DNA of 64,000 bases from Myrmaecium sp. VS I D KN 1 (taxonomy: Eukaryota; Ascomycota; Dothideomycetes; Valsariales; Valsariaceae), in contig JADQAV010000003.1 of the NCBI GenBank assembly GCA_019775845.1, forward strand, positions 310,001 through 374,000, written 5' to 3'. Below the pieces are notes generated by a model. The model did not search any database. It was not told the origin of the DNA and saw only the letters and a program-made list of their open reading frames with translations. This document shows positions 24,351-36,710 of the stretch, one piece after another (within the stretch, counting starts at the first letter, position 1; every line of letters starts with the position of its first letter). The translations under genes and the position numbers were made by a program.

Positions 24351-24890
24351 ATGTTCAGCCGTCCGCCGAGGAAGACGCAGCAGCCGGATGACAGTCACGG
24401 CGACGGACACGAAGCGATGGAGACCGGGATAGAGATGCAGACGTTGAGCTCCGCGCGGGACGCGGGGCCGGTGGCGGTGGTCACTGCGACGGTTGAGGAG
24501 CGCAAGCATCAGTCTGCTGAAGCTAAGATTCAGATGCTAAAGGCGCAGGCCGAGGAGCTGCTTGAGGAGCTCGGGAGAGTGTACCGGGACGGCTGGGATC
24601 TGGAGGGGATGTCCCTCCGTGGAGGGGATGGAGTTGACGAGCGTTCGGTGGGCAATCCGTCCGCGCTACATGACTCTGACGGTGTGGAGGAAGAGTTCGA
24701 AGAAGAGAACCGGCGGTTCGAGAAGCGGGTTGAGGAACTGTTGGTTGAGTTGAGGGTGATCCGCGACGGGGTGCAAGGGTGTCCGGGGGAGAAGAGGAGG
24801 AGGATGAGGCTGGAGGGCCTGCTGGCCGTGGTGGTGGAATCCGAGGAGCGTGCGCTCATGCTGTGGAAAGCGATGATGGCGGAGAGGTGA
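24351..24890 (+). CDS. small acidic protein with coiled-coil segments, function unknown
   Basis: This is a single uninterrupted frame of 179 residues with a GC-rich codon pattern like that of neighbouring genes. Residues about 45-80 (EERKHQSAEAKIQMLKAQAE...) and 110-150 (EEEFEEENRRFEKRVEELLVEL...) have the heptad-like spacing of Leu and charged residues expected of coiled coils. The middle is acidic. I do not recognise a family, and no signal peptide or membrane segment is visible. Gene status rests on length, composition and the coiled-coil pattern. It could still be a chance frame, because a 165-codon frame lies opposite. Confidence 0.42.
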   Translation: MFSRPPRKTQQPDDSHGDGHEAMETGIEMQTLSSARDAGPVAVVTATVEERKHQSAEAKIQMLKAQAEELLEELGRVYRDGWDLEGMSLRGGDGVDERSVGNPSALHDSDGVEEEFEEENRRFEKRVEELLVELRVIRDGVQGCPGEKRRRMRLEGLLAVVVESEERALMLWKAMMAER

Positions 24891-27800
24891 AGAAGGAAAA
24901 GGCCAAAGTCGGGCCGGAGGTGTGGGTGGTGCTTCCGATCCTTCTCCTCGGAGGAAGTGAGACGTCCGTGTCTTCGTGGTCGCAGCACCCGTGCGATGTA
25001 TCTTCTGAGCTTGGGCACGCAGTGCATGCCGCGTACCGGGAATACGGTGGTCTGAACAGGCTGTCCCCCTGATTCAAGGTGTTTTGACGGAACTACCCTC
25101 CTGTAGACATTCTAGAATTCTTCGAGACAGGAAGGTGCCGCTTGCTTTGTCTGATCGCGATGCGTGTCTTCGATGGACCAAAAACATTTTGTTTAGAAGA
25201 GTAATGTTCGTTTGCGTGCAAGGTCTATAGCCGACCGCATCAGGAAGCGTATAAAAGATATGTATAAGGAGATCTAGGGCCTGACAGGGGTTGGGCGTAT
25301 CTTCCCCTTTCAGGATATAAAGCGGGTTGTAGCCGTGGAGATGTTAGATGCACTTTACCTTACTAATCGCAGCAGTGCCCATAAGACAAGGTACTGTGAT
25401 GACGGAGAAAAGTTGCTGATAGTAGTTTCTGCGTCTAGTATGAAGTTATTGAAAGAGCTGCTAGTAAGCAAAACTTATGTTCAAAGGAAGACATCTACAA
25501 AGCCAAAGTTAGTATCAGGCAAGAGGTGCTATGATCCATCAGTAAAGATAGAACTGGTTATCTTCAATAGGGGGACAAGGAGAGTGAGTCCCTGAGAACT
25601 AAGGGTGCTTTGGATGTGATAAGTACGTCGGTTCAGATTCACTCCTGCGGAAGGAGAACATGCGGGCATGAGCCGTCCGCATCCCTCGCTCTCGGCACGG
25701 GGGGATATTGAATGGAAATTGCGTTTTCAATTGCCACGAGGGCGCGGCAGGCGCGAGTTTTGTCTTTCGAAGATCAAACACGATGTGCTAGCCGTGCAAT
25801 GTTCAAGTACTGTAGTCATTTCGGAGATATCCCTGTGATAGCAGGGCCCGGACCAAGAGGCAGGCCGGAATGAGTCGAGACACAGTATTACACAGTTTAC
25901 AGTCAAAACGTCCACCTGGATATTTACCTTTCCGATCTCCAGAGGTTTGCGGGTTACACGCGACAGTTCAGGAAAGTCCGTCAAAATGGTTAAGTAATCC
26001 GAGCAAATTATAGAGCTGGGTTATCGTTCACGTAAGGTCATATCCAGATAGTAGGTGTAGCAACTTGGCTGGTAGAAGTTGTTCGGGAACCAGGCGGCGC
26101 AAGATGTTGTCCTCCTGAGACGACCCCCCTCTCGTTTCTTACCACGGTGATTCTGTCAACAAATCACCGCGGAAAGTTCCCCGAGCGACACTGGAGGGAA
26201 AAGCCATGGGCGTACAGGATCTGATCCATTGCTCCCTGACATCATAAGCAAGCAGGCCGTTCCGCGATGGCATCCGCTTGAGGCCGAGCCGGAACGACTG
26301 AGCAACACAGGTATGTAAGGAATGTTCCTTGACGTTGCGCAATCCACCTGCTTTCGAACCCATGCTGGCGGCGTAGGGGGACTCGTACCGGGCGGAAGGA
26401 CTGACGAGCGGCCAGCTCGCAGGGCGACCGAAGGACGAAGAGTCCCGCGCGGGAAGGAAACAATGGGTTACTCACATGACTCGGTGGGTGGAGAACGGGG
26501 AACGGCAGCCTATGAAGGGACGATGTCGGAAACGAAGGCATTTGATGAACCGGCGGGCGGACTTCTGTTCGGGAGCTCGACTTGCTGCAACCTATCCCGA
26601 AGCGGGAGAAGAGCTGCATGAGCTGGGCTGGACAGGGTGTCGAGTGCAATCGCGATCAGCAGCAAGCGGAGTGTCCAGTGGCTTGACCATGGATCCCGTC
26701 TCCACCGTGAAACAGAGCCCCCTTTCCGGCCAGCCCGACGCCGGCCCGCACCACCTCACCACCACATTTTCCGACGCGCAGTCGTTTGGCTGCGTTCGCA
26801 GGCGTCCAGCGCCGCGCGGAAAACCAACGACCAACGACACGGGGCGTTGGTGGTGCACAGTTGCTCGCAGCGTATGTGAGTGAGTGAATGAGTGGACGAG
26901 TGAGCCGAGCGGATGGTGGAGGAGGTTAGTTCGGACGTTCGAACGGGTCTGTGACGAGCTGCGTGACAGCGTCTTGACGTGCCGCGGAAAGATGGGGCAG
27001 GGTCAGGCTAGGAGCCCCCTTTTGTTCGCCTTCTAGCCGGCTTCTAGAAGAGCAGGTTTGGTTCATCCGAGTCGATGAATTCCTGAGGCCGCACAGGCGG
27101 TTGCTTTGATACTCTCGCCCTTCCTCTGTCCCTCTCTCTCTCTCTGTCTGACTGAAGAAACTATTGTGGACGGTGAGACTTGCCCATGTCGTGGCTGGGA
27201 CGTGTGCGACCACGCACGGCACTGTTCGGTTGCTCAATGGCTCAAGGTCCATCGACGCCGACGTTTCTCCTGCGGTCTTGAAGCCGGGTCGCGATGCATG
27301 TCAGACATTGGCGAAGGTGTGAAGGACAGGCTTCATAGTCACAGATGACTAATTCACTCTCGTCTCCGATTCGAGAAGAACTTGAGGTTATAGGTGGTGA
27401 GTTATGATGTTGGAGCAGGTAAGTTATCGGGTCTGGTATAAAGTTGCGTTAGCGGTGGAGGTCAGGAATAACGAGGGACTTATGCGCGCTACGGGTGCAA
27501 CGGTTGGCGGGAGGTGAAGTGATGGATGGGTACGTACGGGTACAAGTGCGGAGGGGAGGGGCAAACGGGAACGAGTAGGAGGCAGTTAATGTTACCGGAG
27601 AGGAACGTTTCATGATGACGGGATGGAAATGAATGTAGGTTATATACTTATATACTACAAGTACAGTACAGTGATACGGAGTATATATGTGTTGAGTACT
27701 TCGTATGCATTGAATATGCACCTCCATGGTCGGCTGTACTGACGAGACAGTAAACATGATCTTATATAAGTTAAGGTACCATCCGGATACCAGTCAGCAG

Positions 27801-28824
27801 GTACGATTTACAACTTGTACCTGCGGATAATGACAATCTGCCTCAGACTCCCGTGTGTCGACGAATGAGCGTGGGAACTCGCTTGTCTCTATAACGGCGG
27901 CAAAAGCGTCGCGTCTTGACTGGCGCCGGTTAGGTTCATTTTGCATCGTTCCCCTTGAATGAGAGTGATTAGCCCCCTCGGTCGTGTGTTGGAGGCCTGT
28001 TCGTGAACCGAACCTGATCACAGCTTGGCCACAGCTCGCCTGTCGACGACGTCGTATGGGGCCGGCCTGCTGCTTTGGTGCGGTGCTAAAGTGAACGCGG
28101 CCCCCCGTCGTTTCTCACCCCAAGCCAAATCTGTCCGCCCCCATCCCCGTCGCCAGGAGTGAAGCAGACGAGCCCTCGCTCTCCCTTCCTAAGCTCCTCG
28201 TTCCCTTCCTTTTCTTTCCCAACTTCGCCTCTCGTCAATCCACTCCAGCCCCCGACGCCCTCTTCCGCTGTTGCACAAAACAGCGGCCTGCGCAGCGACC
28301 CCCGTCGTCTTCTTCTTCTTCCTCTGTCTCGTCTCTCATTGCCCTGATCCTTCCTCTTGGACGACCTACTCGGCCTCCGCAAGCGAAAAAAAGGAGTTTC
28401 CCTCTTCGCCCGGTTCGCTGTCTCACCTTCTTACTCTCACCTCCAAAGTCGTTCCTTCAAGCCAGGAACCAGATCTTCGTCTCCGGTTCACACTTCGGTA
28501 GTCACCAGTGAGTATACCCCCCACACCTCACTGCCGTCGCGACCTCGCGCCCGGTGTAGCCCGTACATACCCGCTTGTACCTTCACGTTCGGCTTCCCGT
28601 TTGCACTTCCTCGCTCCTTCTATTTATGCCGTTCCTTCGGCCTCGCACTTCTATTCCCCTCACCTCCACGCTTCTTGTTTCGCGCGCCTGACGATCAGCC
28701 TGTTTGCGTCGCCCACGATCTTGCTGACAACATCTAGGCTTCGTATTTTTTGCAGGCCTATATACGGAGCATACGATCCCTACGATACCCCATATTCACT
28801 TTAATCACCCAAACAACCGACACA
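24891..28824. other. 3.9-kb spacer upstream of the G-alpha gene
   Basis: This is the longest gap in the window. Bases 25200-25600 are purine-rich and C-poor, with a weak 86-codon frame at 25335-25595 of no known family. Bases 27630-27730 are AT-rich and dense in GTAC/TATA motifs. Bases 28100-28800 are CT-rich and likely form the G-alpha leader, with a possible leader intron whose borders I cannot fix. I see no gene I can support. Confidence 0.5.
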
Positions 28825-30115
28825 ATGGGCTGCGGTATGAGCACCGAGGAGAAGGAGGGGAAGCAGCGCAATGAGGAGATCGAGAACCAGTTGAAGAAGG
28901 ACAGGATGATGCAGAGAAACGAGATCAAAATGTTGCTCCTGGGTTCGTACATCGCGATCGTAGCTTGACCGATCGACATGCTAACCGTCACATAGGTGCT
29001 GGTGAATCCGGTAAATCCACCATCCTCAAGCAGATGAAGCTCATCCATGAGGGTGGCTACTCCCGCGATGAGCGCGAGTCATTTAAGGAAATCATCTTCA
29101 GCAACACCGTCCAGTCGATGCGCGTTATCCTAGAGGCTATGGAGTCGCTGGAGCTTCCGCTTGCCGACCAGCGCGCCGAGTACCATGTGCAGACCATCTT
29201 CATGCAGCCGGCTCAGATCGAAGGCGACAGCCTGCCTCCGGCGGTTGGTCAGGCAATCGAAACTTTGTGGAAAGATGCCGGTGTTCAGCAATGTTTTGCA
29301 AGGTCGAGGGAGTACCAGCTGAACGACTCCGCCAAATAGTGAGTAAACCCTGCGTGATGAAATGCGCTGCACGGCAGAGAAGGATGCATTGCTCAACTTT
29401 ACCCAGCTACTTCGACTCGATCAACCGTATCGCTGCACCGGACTACATCCCCAATGATCAAGACGTGCTCCGCTCCCGAGTCAAGACTACCGGTATCACC
29501 GAGACTACCTTCATCATCGGCGATCTTACCTACCGTATGTTCGACGTCGGTGGTCAGCGTTCGGAGAGAAAGAAGTGGATTCACTGCTTTGAGAATGTCA
29601 CTACCATCCTTTTCCTTGTCGCCATCTCCGAGTATGATCAACTCCTGTTCGAGGATGAGACCGTCAACCGTATGCAGGAAGCCTTGACCCTGTTTGACTC
29701 CATCTGCAACTCCAGATGGTTTGTGAAGACTTCTATTATCCTCTTCCTCAACAAGATCGATAGATTCAAGGAGAAACTGCCGGTCAGCCCGATGAAGAAC
29801 TATTTCCCCGACTACGAAGGTATGTGAAACCAGCGGGCACCGTCCTATCGCCGTGCTAACATAGACGTAACACAGGTGGTGCGGACTACAACGCGGCATG
29901 CGATTACATCCTCAACCGTTTCGTTTCCTTGAACCAGCATGAAACCAAGCAGATCTACACCCACTTTACGTGCGCCACGGACACGATGCAGATCCGCTTC
30001 GTTATGGCTGCCGTGAACGGTAAGTAATATCCAGAGAGGTTCGCTCATGAAGCAGAGGCTGATATTCGCAGATATTATTATCCAAGAAAACCTCCGCATG
30101 TGCGGTCTGATATGA
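28825..30115 (+). CDS. heterotrimeric G-protein alpha subunit, group I (Gi-like; FadA/GNA-1 type)
   Basis: Exons 28825-28942, 28996-29338, 29407-29819, 29876-30019 and 30072-30115 give 353 residues, exactly the length typical of fungal group I G-alpha. The N-terminal MGCGMS carries the myristoylation glycine (G2) and palmitoylation cysteine (C3). The nucleotide-binding boxes are intact: GAGESGKST (from residue 40, with Gly42), catalytic Arg178 in [14 protein letters not shown] with Gln204, NKID and TCATDT. The C-terminus CGLI has the cysteine four residues from the end, the pertussis-toxin-type ADP-ribosylation site. These subunits couple seven-helix receptors to cAMP and related signalling and control growth, conidiation and development in filamentous fungi. 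No activating or inactivating substitution is seen at Gly42, Arg178 or Gln204. Confidence 0.98.
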
Positions 30116-33068
30116 GCATAGACGACTTTGCACAGCGTTGAGATTCTGGGAGGAGAAATTTTTCTCATTACGGGTTTTTCCCCACGGTGGCAGGTCAGCA
30201 AAAGTGGGCTTTCCACCATGTCATACACGGCGTTCGAAAATGCTTTTGGTTGTGCTTCTGCTCCCCGCTCGAGGTTAACGGTTTCCATTGCGCTTTTTTT
30301 GGGTTCTTCTTTACCAGTGATATCCTGCGAGGGCAAGGGTTCACCGTTCTCGACCATCTCCTTGTTTTCCCTTGGCCTTTCTTTCTTTCTTTCCCCTCTG
30401 CTCGACAGCGAATCTGCAGCGTGCCTCTGTGTTTTCCTGTCGTTCAAAGCCACCATCACTACTACTACTATTACCACATCAAGCCTCTTTCTCGTCCGTT
30501 GCGATCCGAAAGGTATTCGCCGAGTCAAATAGACGGCATCGATCGGTCTCCTTTTTTTTCTTCATTTCTCTTTTCCACTATGAAGTTTCTTAATATGGTC
30601 CTGTTTTTGAGCACGGGGGCGTGAAAAGAACTGCTCTCGTTCTCCTTTTTCTTTATTCCCCCCCCCCCCCCCCCCCCCCCCTTTTTTTTTCTTCCTTTCG
30701 TTTTTTTTTTCTTCTCCCGTGTGTATGTCCCCGAAGAAGCGAAAGAATCAACAACAACAATGCAAACCTCTCTACCTTTTTAGATATGCCATATCGACGG
30801 GATTTCTCCAGGGGAAACATGTTCTATTCTTCTGCTTTTCTTCTTCCTGTCCCTTTCGTGGTCTTTCCTTTGCGTGCGGGGGCTTTTGGTCCGGCTTGTG
30901 CACTTGCGTACTCGCTGCTGCGTTTTGCTTACAGCGGACGGGGGCGTTTGCGGATGGTGGCTGGTATACCTACTTACCTTGCTACCTACGTCGCCCGTCG
31001 TGCGTTGGTCGTTGTGTGCTGTTCTTTGCCCATCATCTCCGCGGCTTCCTCTCATGGATTGTTATCACCATACCCATTCTTTGCCTGCTCTTAGCGGTGA
31101 CACGCACCGCTGCGACACTGGGGGGCATCTGCACGCCCATCTCCTTCCGCTGTTCTACCAACGATGGGTCGAGGGCGGGAGTGGCTTTATCATGCTGTGG
31201 ACCCTGCAAACGGGCCGCTGACGGGAGCTCAGAGAAAAAAGAATTGTTCGCTGCGCCGAAACCGACGTCGAGGAGTCTTCAGAGAGCCTTGATGGACCGA
31301 AGGAAGCCTTTGATACAGAATTTGCTCCAGAGACTCTCCTCCGGCGAGGGCAGGGCAGGACGGTTTGGAGGACTGCACGGGAACGTGGTTCGCCTGCGGA
31401 CTTGGGAAAGAATATCATCTGCTTTTCGGGTAGGTTGTTGATACCTATAACAGAAATCATGCCTGTTTCCTATGACAGAAACCATGCTTGATTGAGCGGC
31501 ACGCTAGAGGTATTCTCCTCGATGCCTGTGGTTGTGCCTCCTGAGCACTCCTCGACGAGTCTTAAGGAGATCTGGAGCATTGAACCGGGCCCTTCGAAGA
31601 TGGCTTCGCGGTTCTGAAAGACGTACGAAAGACGTCGCTCCAGAACAATCTGGAGCTTGACATGGTGCATCAATTCTGCGGCAACAACGGCATCCCCCTC
31701 CCCAACGTTATTTCTGCCGCGTTGGAACCGGTGTTGAAGAGAGGGATTTTCTAGGCGACGCCGACGAGGCTGAGGCGGGTGGGATAAGCGGCGGGCTGGT
31801 GTAGCCACACGGCACAATACCGCCCGTACATCGCCTTTTCTTTCTTCCTCCTCCTTTTTCTCCTCGTTGGGAGTGTTTCTTGACGTCCTGAAAGTTGCAA
31901 GCGGCGTTTCGGTGAGTTTCGGGCCGTGAGGGTTCAGTATTTGGCATGTGAAGATGCTGCTGCTGCTGCGACGGCCGTATGTCGGCGTTAGCTAGGTTGT
32001 GGATCATGGGAGTCAGAAGATAAATCATGGCATAGCCTCCCTAGTTACCTATTCTTCATCGGCTTCCGGCATCTCTAATGCCGTCTTTTTGAGGCTGTTT
32101 ACATACTAGTACTGAGGAGGGGTAAATAGTACCTATCTCCCCTCGTAGCGGGGCAGATCGGACGGTTGAGGTCCCGAAGCTAGGTACTGTATCACGGCAA
32201 ATGGATTGTTGCCTGATGACGATGTACGAGTTGGCAGCAGGGCCAAAATATACCCCACCACCACCGCCAGTGGTTCGGCCAGGCAGCACGTCCGCCCACC
32301 GCCTGTCGGTCCCCTTTCTCGTGAAGCGTTCCAATGTTGACCGTGCGTGGATTATTAAAGAACGCAGTCGAGCGCTGGGTCAGTACCAGAAGTAGGAGGT
32401 ATCAACACCTCCTGTCCCCGTGTAGTGGTTGTGCACGTATCCTGACCGTAACGACATATCTACTTCTTCTATCCCTTCTCCCAACTTGACCATCGTGCGC
32501 TGCGCCATCCGTTCATCCTTCACCTCTTCTCTGTTCAGCTCACCATCCTCGGCTGTGCCAAAGTCCGCCGTGGTGGAATCCGCCCGACCCTCCGTTCCCA
32601 GGTACTAAATAAGGTATTTAGCTTACCTCCGTACGACCCAGCACGCTTCCCACCGCCCCGTTCCTGGACCAAGGCATCAGCTCCCCCCCGCGCTCCGCCA
32701 CCTGTGAACACATCTGCACGCTGCTGCAACTCCTGCAACTCCTGCAGCATCCGCCTGCTTCCTTTCCTCTCCTTTACATCCTCGGCGCGAGCAGGCGAGA
32801 AACAGAGACAGACCACCATTCCCTCACGCACCCTGTTGTTCTGAGCCTCGTTGATATCGGCTTCACATCCAATTGCCCTTCACAAACGGCCCCTTTGCCG
32901 ATCATCCGCGCCGTCATCGACGAATCGTGAACCAGCGCCTGCGCGGAAAACTTGGAAAGCCCACACTGCCGCGCATCACTCGCATGCGGAGCCATTCCAA
33001 GCATCGCTCTTCCCCTCCGACCCCGCACACCCTTGAAATACGACGCCATAGCCCGCCTTCCGGCGACG
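30116..33068. other. 3-kb spacer between G-alpha and phosphatidylserine decarboxylase genes
   Basis: The left third (30280-30730) is strongly pyrimidine-rich and includes a C24T9 tract. This may be the G-alpha 3' UTR or a leader of an unseen transcript. The rest contains only frames without recognisable content. The right end (32500-33060) must be the decarboxylase promoter and leader. Confidence 0.5.
30658..30690 (+). repeat. C24-T9 homopolymer tract
   Basis: Twenty-four consecutive C (30658-30681) are followed at once by nine T. The run lies in a long pyrimidine-rich segment downstream of the G-alpha gene. Its length may vary or be misassembled. Confidence 0.9.
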
Positions 33069-36000
33069 ATGTCACGACAGTCCATTAAATCTCGCCTCAG
33101 CATCCCGGCCCGACTCAAGAGAAGCAGCAGCTACCACCAGCACAGCAACAGCAGTAGCAAGAACAATTCCACCCCAGCAAGTAACACCGCGAGCAGAAGT
33201 ACGAGCCCAAAACCAGGCATGGCCGAGAAGCAAAGTACATTGGTCCTGCGGACTACGGTGGTGAAGGTGGGTAAACAAGGCCAAGCCCCCTTATCAGGGC
33301 CACACCACGTACCCTACGACCTGGAACGAGGGCTGGGAAACTGACGCGGGCATCACAGGCACGCAATCTGGCAGCGAAGGATAAGAGTGGCACAAGTGAT
33401 CCGGTATGTTCATCTCCCGGCCTACCCGGTCGGTACCGCCATCGTCGCTTTTCAGGGGCTCCATAGCAGGCTGACCGTGATCGTGTCCTGCAGTACCTCG
33501 TCCTCACCCTCGGAGACGCCAAAGAAGCCACGCCTTCCATCAGCAAGACACTCAACCCGGAGTGGAACCAGACATACGAGCTCCCGATAGTGGGCACACA
33601 AAGCATCCTCCTAGAAGCTGTGTGCTGGGACAAGGATCGGTTTGGAAAGGATTACCTGGGCGAGTTCGACGTGCCGCTTGAGGACATTTTTGCGAATGGA
33701 CAAATTACACAGGAGGCAAGTCTTCGCCGTCCCTCCTCCTGAGCTTCAAGACGTTCGCTGACTGGTCTCCTATAGCCGAAATGGTACCCGTTACAATCGC
33801 GGAGGAAGCAGTCCGCCGTTTCCGGCGAGGTTCTTATGCAATTCGCCATTGCGGATCCCGCCAACCCCTCCGCGACGCCGGAAGAGATCTACCAAAAGTT
33901 CACCAGTCTTATTTCTAGCAGCCCAGAGCCCGAGGAAGACGATGAGCTCGAAAGGCTCAGCAGCGGCGAGCTGGATGAGGATGAAGATGAGGAGGAGAGC
34001 TCAGACTTGACCGATGACGACAAGAAAGAAGTGGCTAAGGAGAAGCGGAGAAAGAAGTTGCGGCTTGCTCGGTTAAGAAGAAAGGCCAAGGAGCGGGCGT
34101 ACGAGTTCGTGGGGGATTCTTCCGTTGCCGGTGTGCTTTTCTTAGAGGTTGTCAAAATCACCGACTTGCCCCCGGAGAAAAACAGTGAGTGCACATCGAT
34201 TGATCATGCAGTGAGAATGCTGCTAACTGTGTATAGTGACGAGGACGTCGTTCGATATGGATCCCTTTGTCGTGACCTCACTCGGAAAGAAGACCTACCG
34301 CACCAAGGTGATCAGGCACAACCTGAACCCGGTGTACGAAGAAAAGCTCGTTTTCCAGGTCCTAAAGCACGAAACCAACTACTCTCTAACCTTCACTGTG
34401 GTTGACCGCGACAAGCTGTCCGGAAACGATTTCGTCGGCACATGTAGCTTTCCCCTAGAGAAAGTGACGTCATGTGCCCCTGAAGCGGATCCTGTCACTG
34501 GCCTTTACCGTCTTCCAGAGCCCAAGGAATCTGGTAATGCGGTGCCAGTCCCAGAAGCTCGTAAATCCCGTTTCCGCTTGCCGCTGTCGCGGTCCTCCTC
34601 GGCTACCAGCCTCAGCAAATCCACCAAGCCAAGTCTGAAGAAAGAGAGTTCTCAAAATTCGATCTCATCTATCAACTCTTTCGATCCCAATCCTGTACCC
34701 CAGGGCGCTCCTCCTACTTCTCAACCGCAGCAGGAGCCCGGTAATGGTAACGCTGGTCATGGCACAATTACAGAGCCAGTACCGGCGATTAATGTAACAA
34801 CAGCTGGTGAGGATGCGGACTTGAAGCTGTACACTATCCCTCTGGAGCTGAAGAACAAAGACCGATGGGAATCGAAGCATAACCCTATCCTGTACATCAG
34901 AGCGAAATACCTTCCTTACAAAGCTCTTCGTCAACAGTTCTGGCGCGCCATGCTGAAGCAGTACGACGCTGATGAGAGCGGCATGGTTGATAAGGTTGAG
35001 TTGACAACAATGCTCGACACTCTGGGGTCCACTCTCCATGAGTCTACGATCGACAGCTTCTTCAAGCGGTTCGCCGGGGAGAATGGAGAGGAGGGCTCCT
35101 TGACCTACGATCAAGCTGTCATCTGTTTGGAAGATCAGTTACAGCAGACCAAGGCACATGGCTGGAGAGGTCTTTCTGTCAGTTCGGCTCTTCCTACCCC
35201 CGGCTCCGAGGCGGGAGATGGGTCCTCCGGGTCTAGCACCCCACTCAACAACCAGTCCAGTACTTCGGTGATCCCGGCATTGCAGACCGAGCCCCTGGGC
35301 GAGGCAGGTGAGGCAGGCGAGACCCTGGAGAAGCCAGATGATCTGGCGGAGGATGAGAAGGATGAAGAGCACGTGGTAGAAATCCGCGAATGTCCCATCT
35401 GCCATCAACCCCGTCTCAACAAGCGGTCCGATGCCGACATCATCACACATGTTGCCACATGTGCCAGTCAAGACTGGAGGCAGGTCAACAACATCGTCAT
35501 GGCTGGGTTTGTGACTTCGAGCCAGGCGCAGCGGAAGTGGTACTCCAAGGTCATCACGAAGATTTCTTACGGAGGCTACAAGCTGGGCGCCAACTCCGCG
35601 AACATCCTTGTACAGGACCGTATTACCGGCCAAATCAACGAGGAACGGATGAGCGTATATGTGCGGCTGGGAATCCGACTACTCTACAAGGGTCTCAAGA
35701 GCAGGGAGATGGAGAAGAAGCGTATTCGCAAGCTGTTGAAGTCTCTCAGCATTAAGCAGGGTAAGAAATACGACGATCCGGCGTCCGCTGCGGAGATTCC
35801 TGGCTTCATCGCTTTCCATCAACTCGACATGTCCGAGGTCTTGCTGCCTGTGGATCAGTTCAAGAGCTTCAACGAGTTCTTCTACCGCGCCCTCAAGCCT
35901 GGCGCTCGTCCATGCTCCGCGCCCGAGGACCCTCGCGTGGTCGTATCGCCTGCCGATTGCCGCACTGTCGTCTTCAACCGGATCGATGAAGCGCAGAAGA

Positions 36001-36710
36001 TCTGGATCAAGGGACGGGAGTTTTCGCTCGAGCGTCTCCTGGGCGACGCGTATCCCGAGGATGCTAAGCGCTATGCTGGTGGTGCGCTCGGTATCTTCAG
36101 GCTTGCGCCGCAGGACTACCATCGGTTCCACATCCCCGTGGATGGCACGTTAGGTGAGCCCAGGACCATCGAGGGTGAGTACTACACGGTGAACCCGATG
36201 GCGATCCGCTCCGCGCTGGACGTGTACGGGGAGAACGTGAGGGTGCTGTGCCCCATCGACTCGGTGGCGCATGGGAGGGTCATGGTGGTATGCGTGGGCG
36301 CGATGATGGTGGGCAGCACGGTGATCACGAGGAAGACTGGGGAAAAGGTTGCGAGGGCGGAGGAGTTGGGATACTTCAAGTTCGGTGAGTGCCCCTTTTG
36401 GTTCCGATGCTGTAATGCCGGCAGGTGGACTAACAAATATCCTTCCACAGGTGGAAGTACCATCCTCCTTCTCTTCGAGCCCGGCGTCATGCGCTGGGAT
36501 GAAGATCTAGTGGACAACTCCAAGATGGCCGTCGAGACGCTCATCCGCGTGGGCATGTCCGTGGGCCACAGCCCGAGCCGCGCGCCGCACACGCCCGACA
36601 TGCGCAAGACGAACCCGACCTATGAGGAGAAGCAGGACGCGAAGAGGCGGATCGAAGGGAGCTTGGCCCCGGCGACGGATCCGGGGCCGATGGCCGCGAA
36701 TGCTATGTAG
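33069..36710 (+). CDS. PSD2: phosphatidylserine decarboxylase, C2-domain (PSD2) type
   Basis: Exons 33069-33266, 33359-33403, 33494-33715, 33776-34184, 34237-36384 and 36451-36710 encode 1093 residues. The N-terminal 55 residues are Ser-rich and basic. A first C2 domain spans about 58-180 (LVLRTTVVKARNLAAKDKSGTSDPYLVL...), a very acidic/basic linker 200-260 follows, and a second C2 domain spans about 270-390 (LEVVKITDLP...FDMDPFVVTSLGKKTYRT). An EF-hand-like loop (DADESGMVDKVEL) is near 533. The catalytic domain covers about 740-1070, with HRFHIPVDG and the self-cleavage motif GGST formed across the last splice junction. Psd2-type enzymes sit in Golgi/vacuole/endosome membranes and make phosphatidylethanolamine from phosphatidylserine, using a pyruvoyl group generated at the Ser of the cleavage motif. 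Exon 3 ends with a GC donor (GAG|GCAAGT), which must be used because no GT keeps the frame. Confidence 0.94.

Noticed and set aside
25335-25595. 86-codon frame in a purine-rich segment
   Set aside because: Short, unlike neighbouring genes in composition, no family. It may be decayed repeat DNA, but there is no direct evidence.
26476-26883. 135-codon frame upstream of the G-alpha gene
   Set aside because: Overlaps several equal-length frames on both strands; no domain or splice structure.
30719-31441. 240-codon frame downstream of the G-alpha gene
   Set aside because: Cys/Phe/Ser-rich translation of pyrimidine-rich sequence with no family resemblance.
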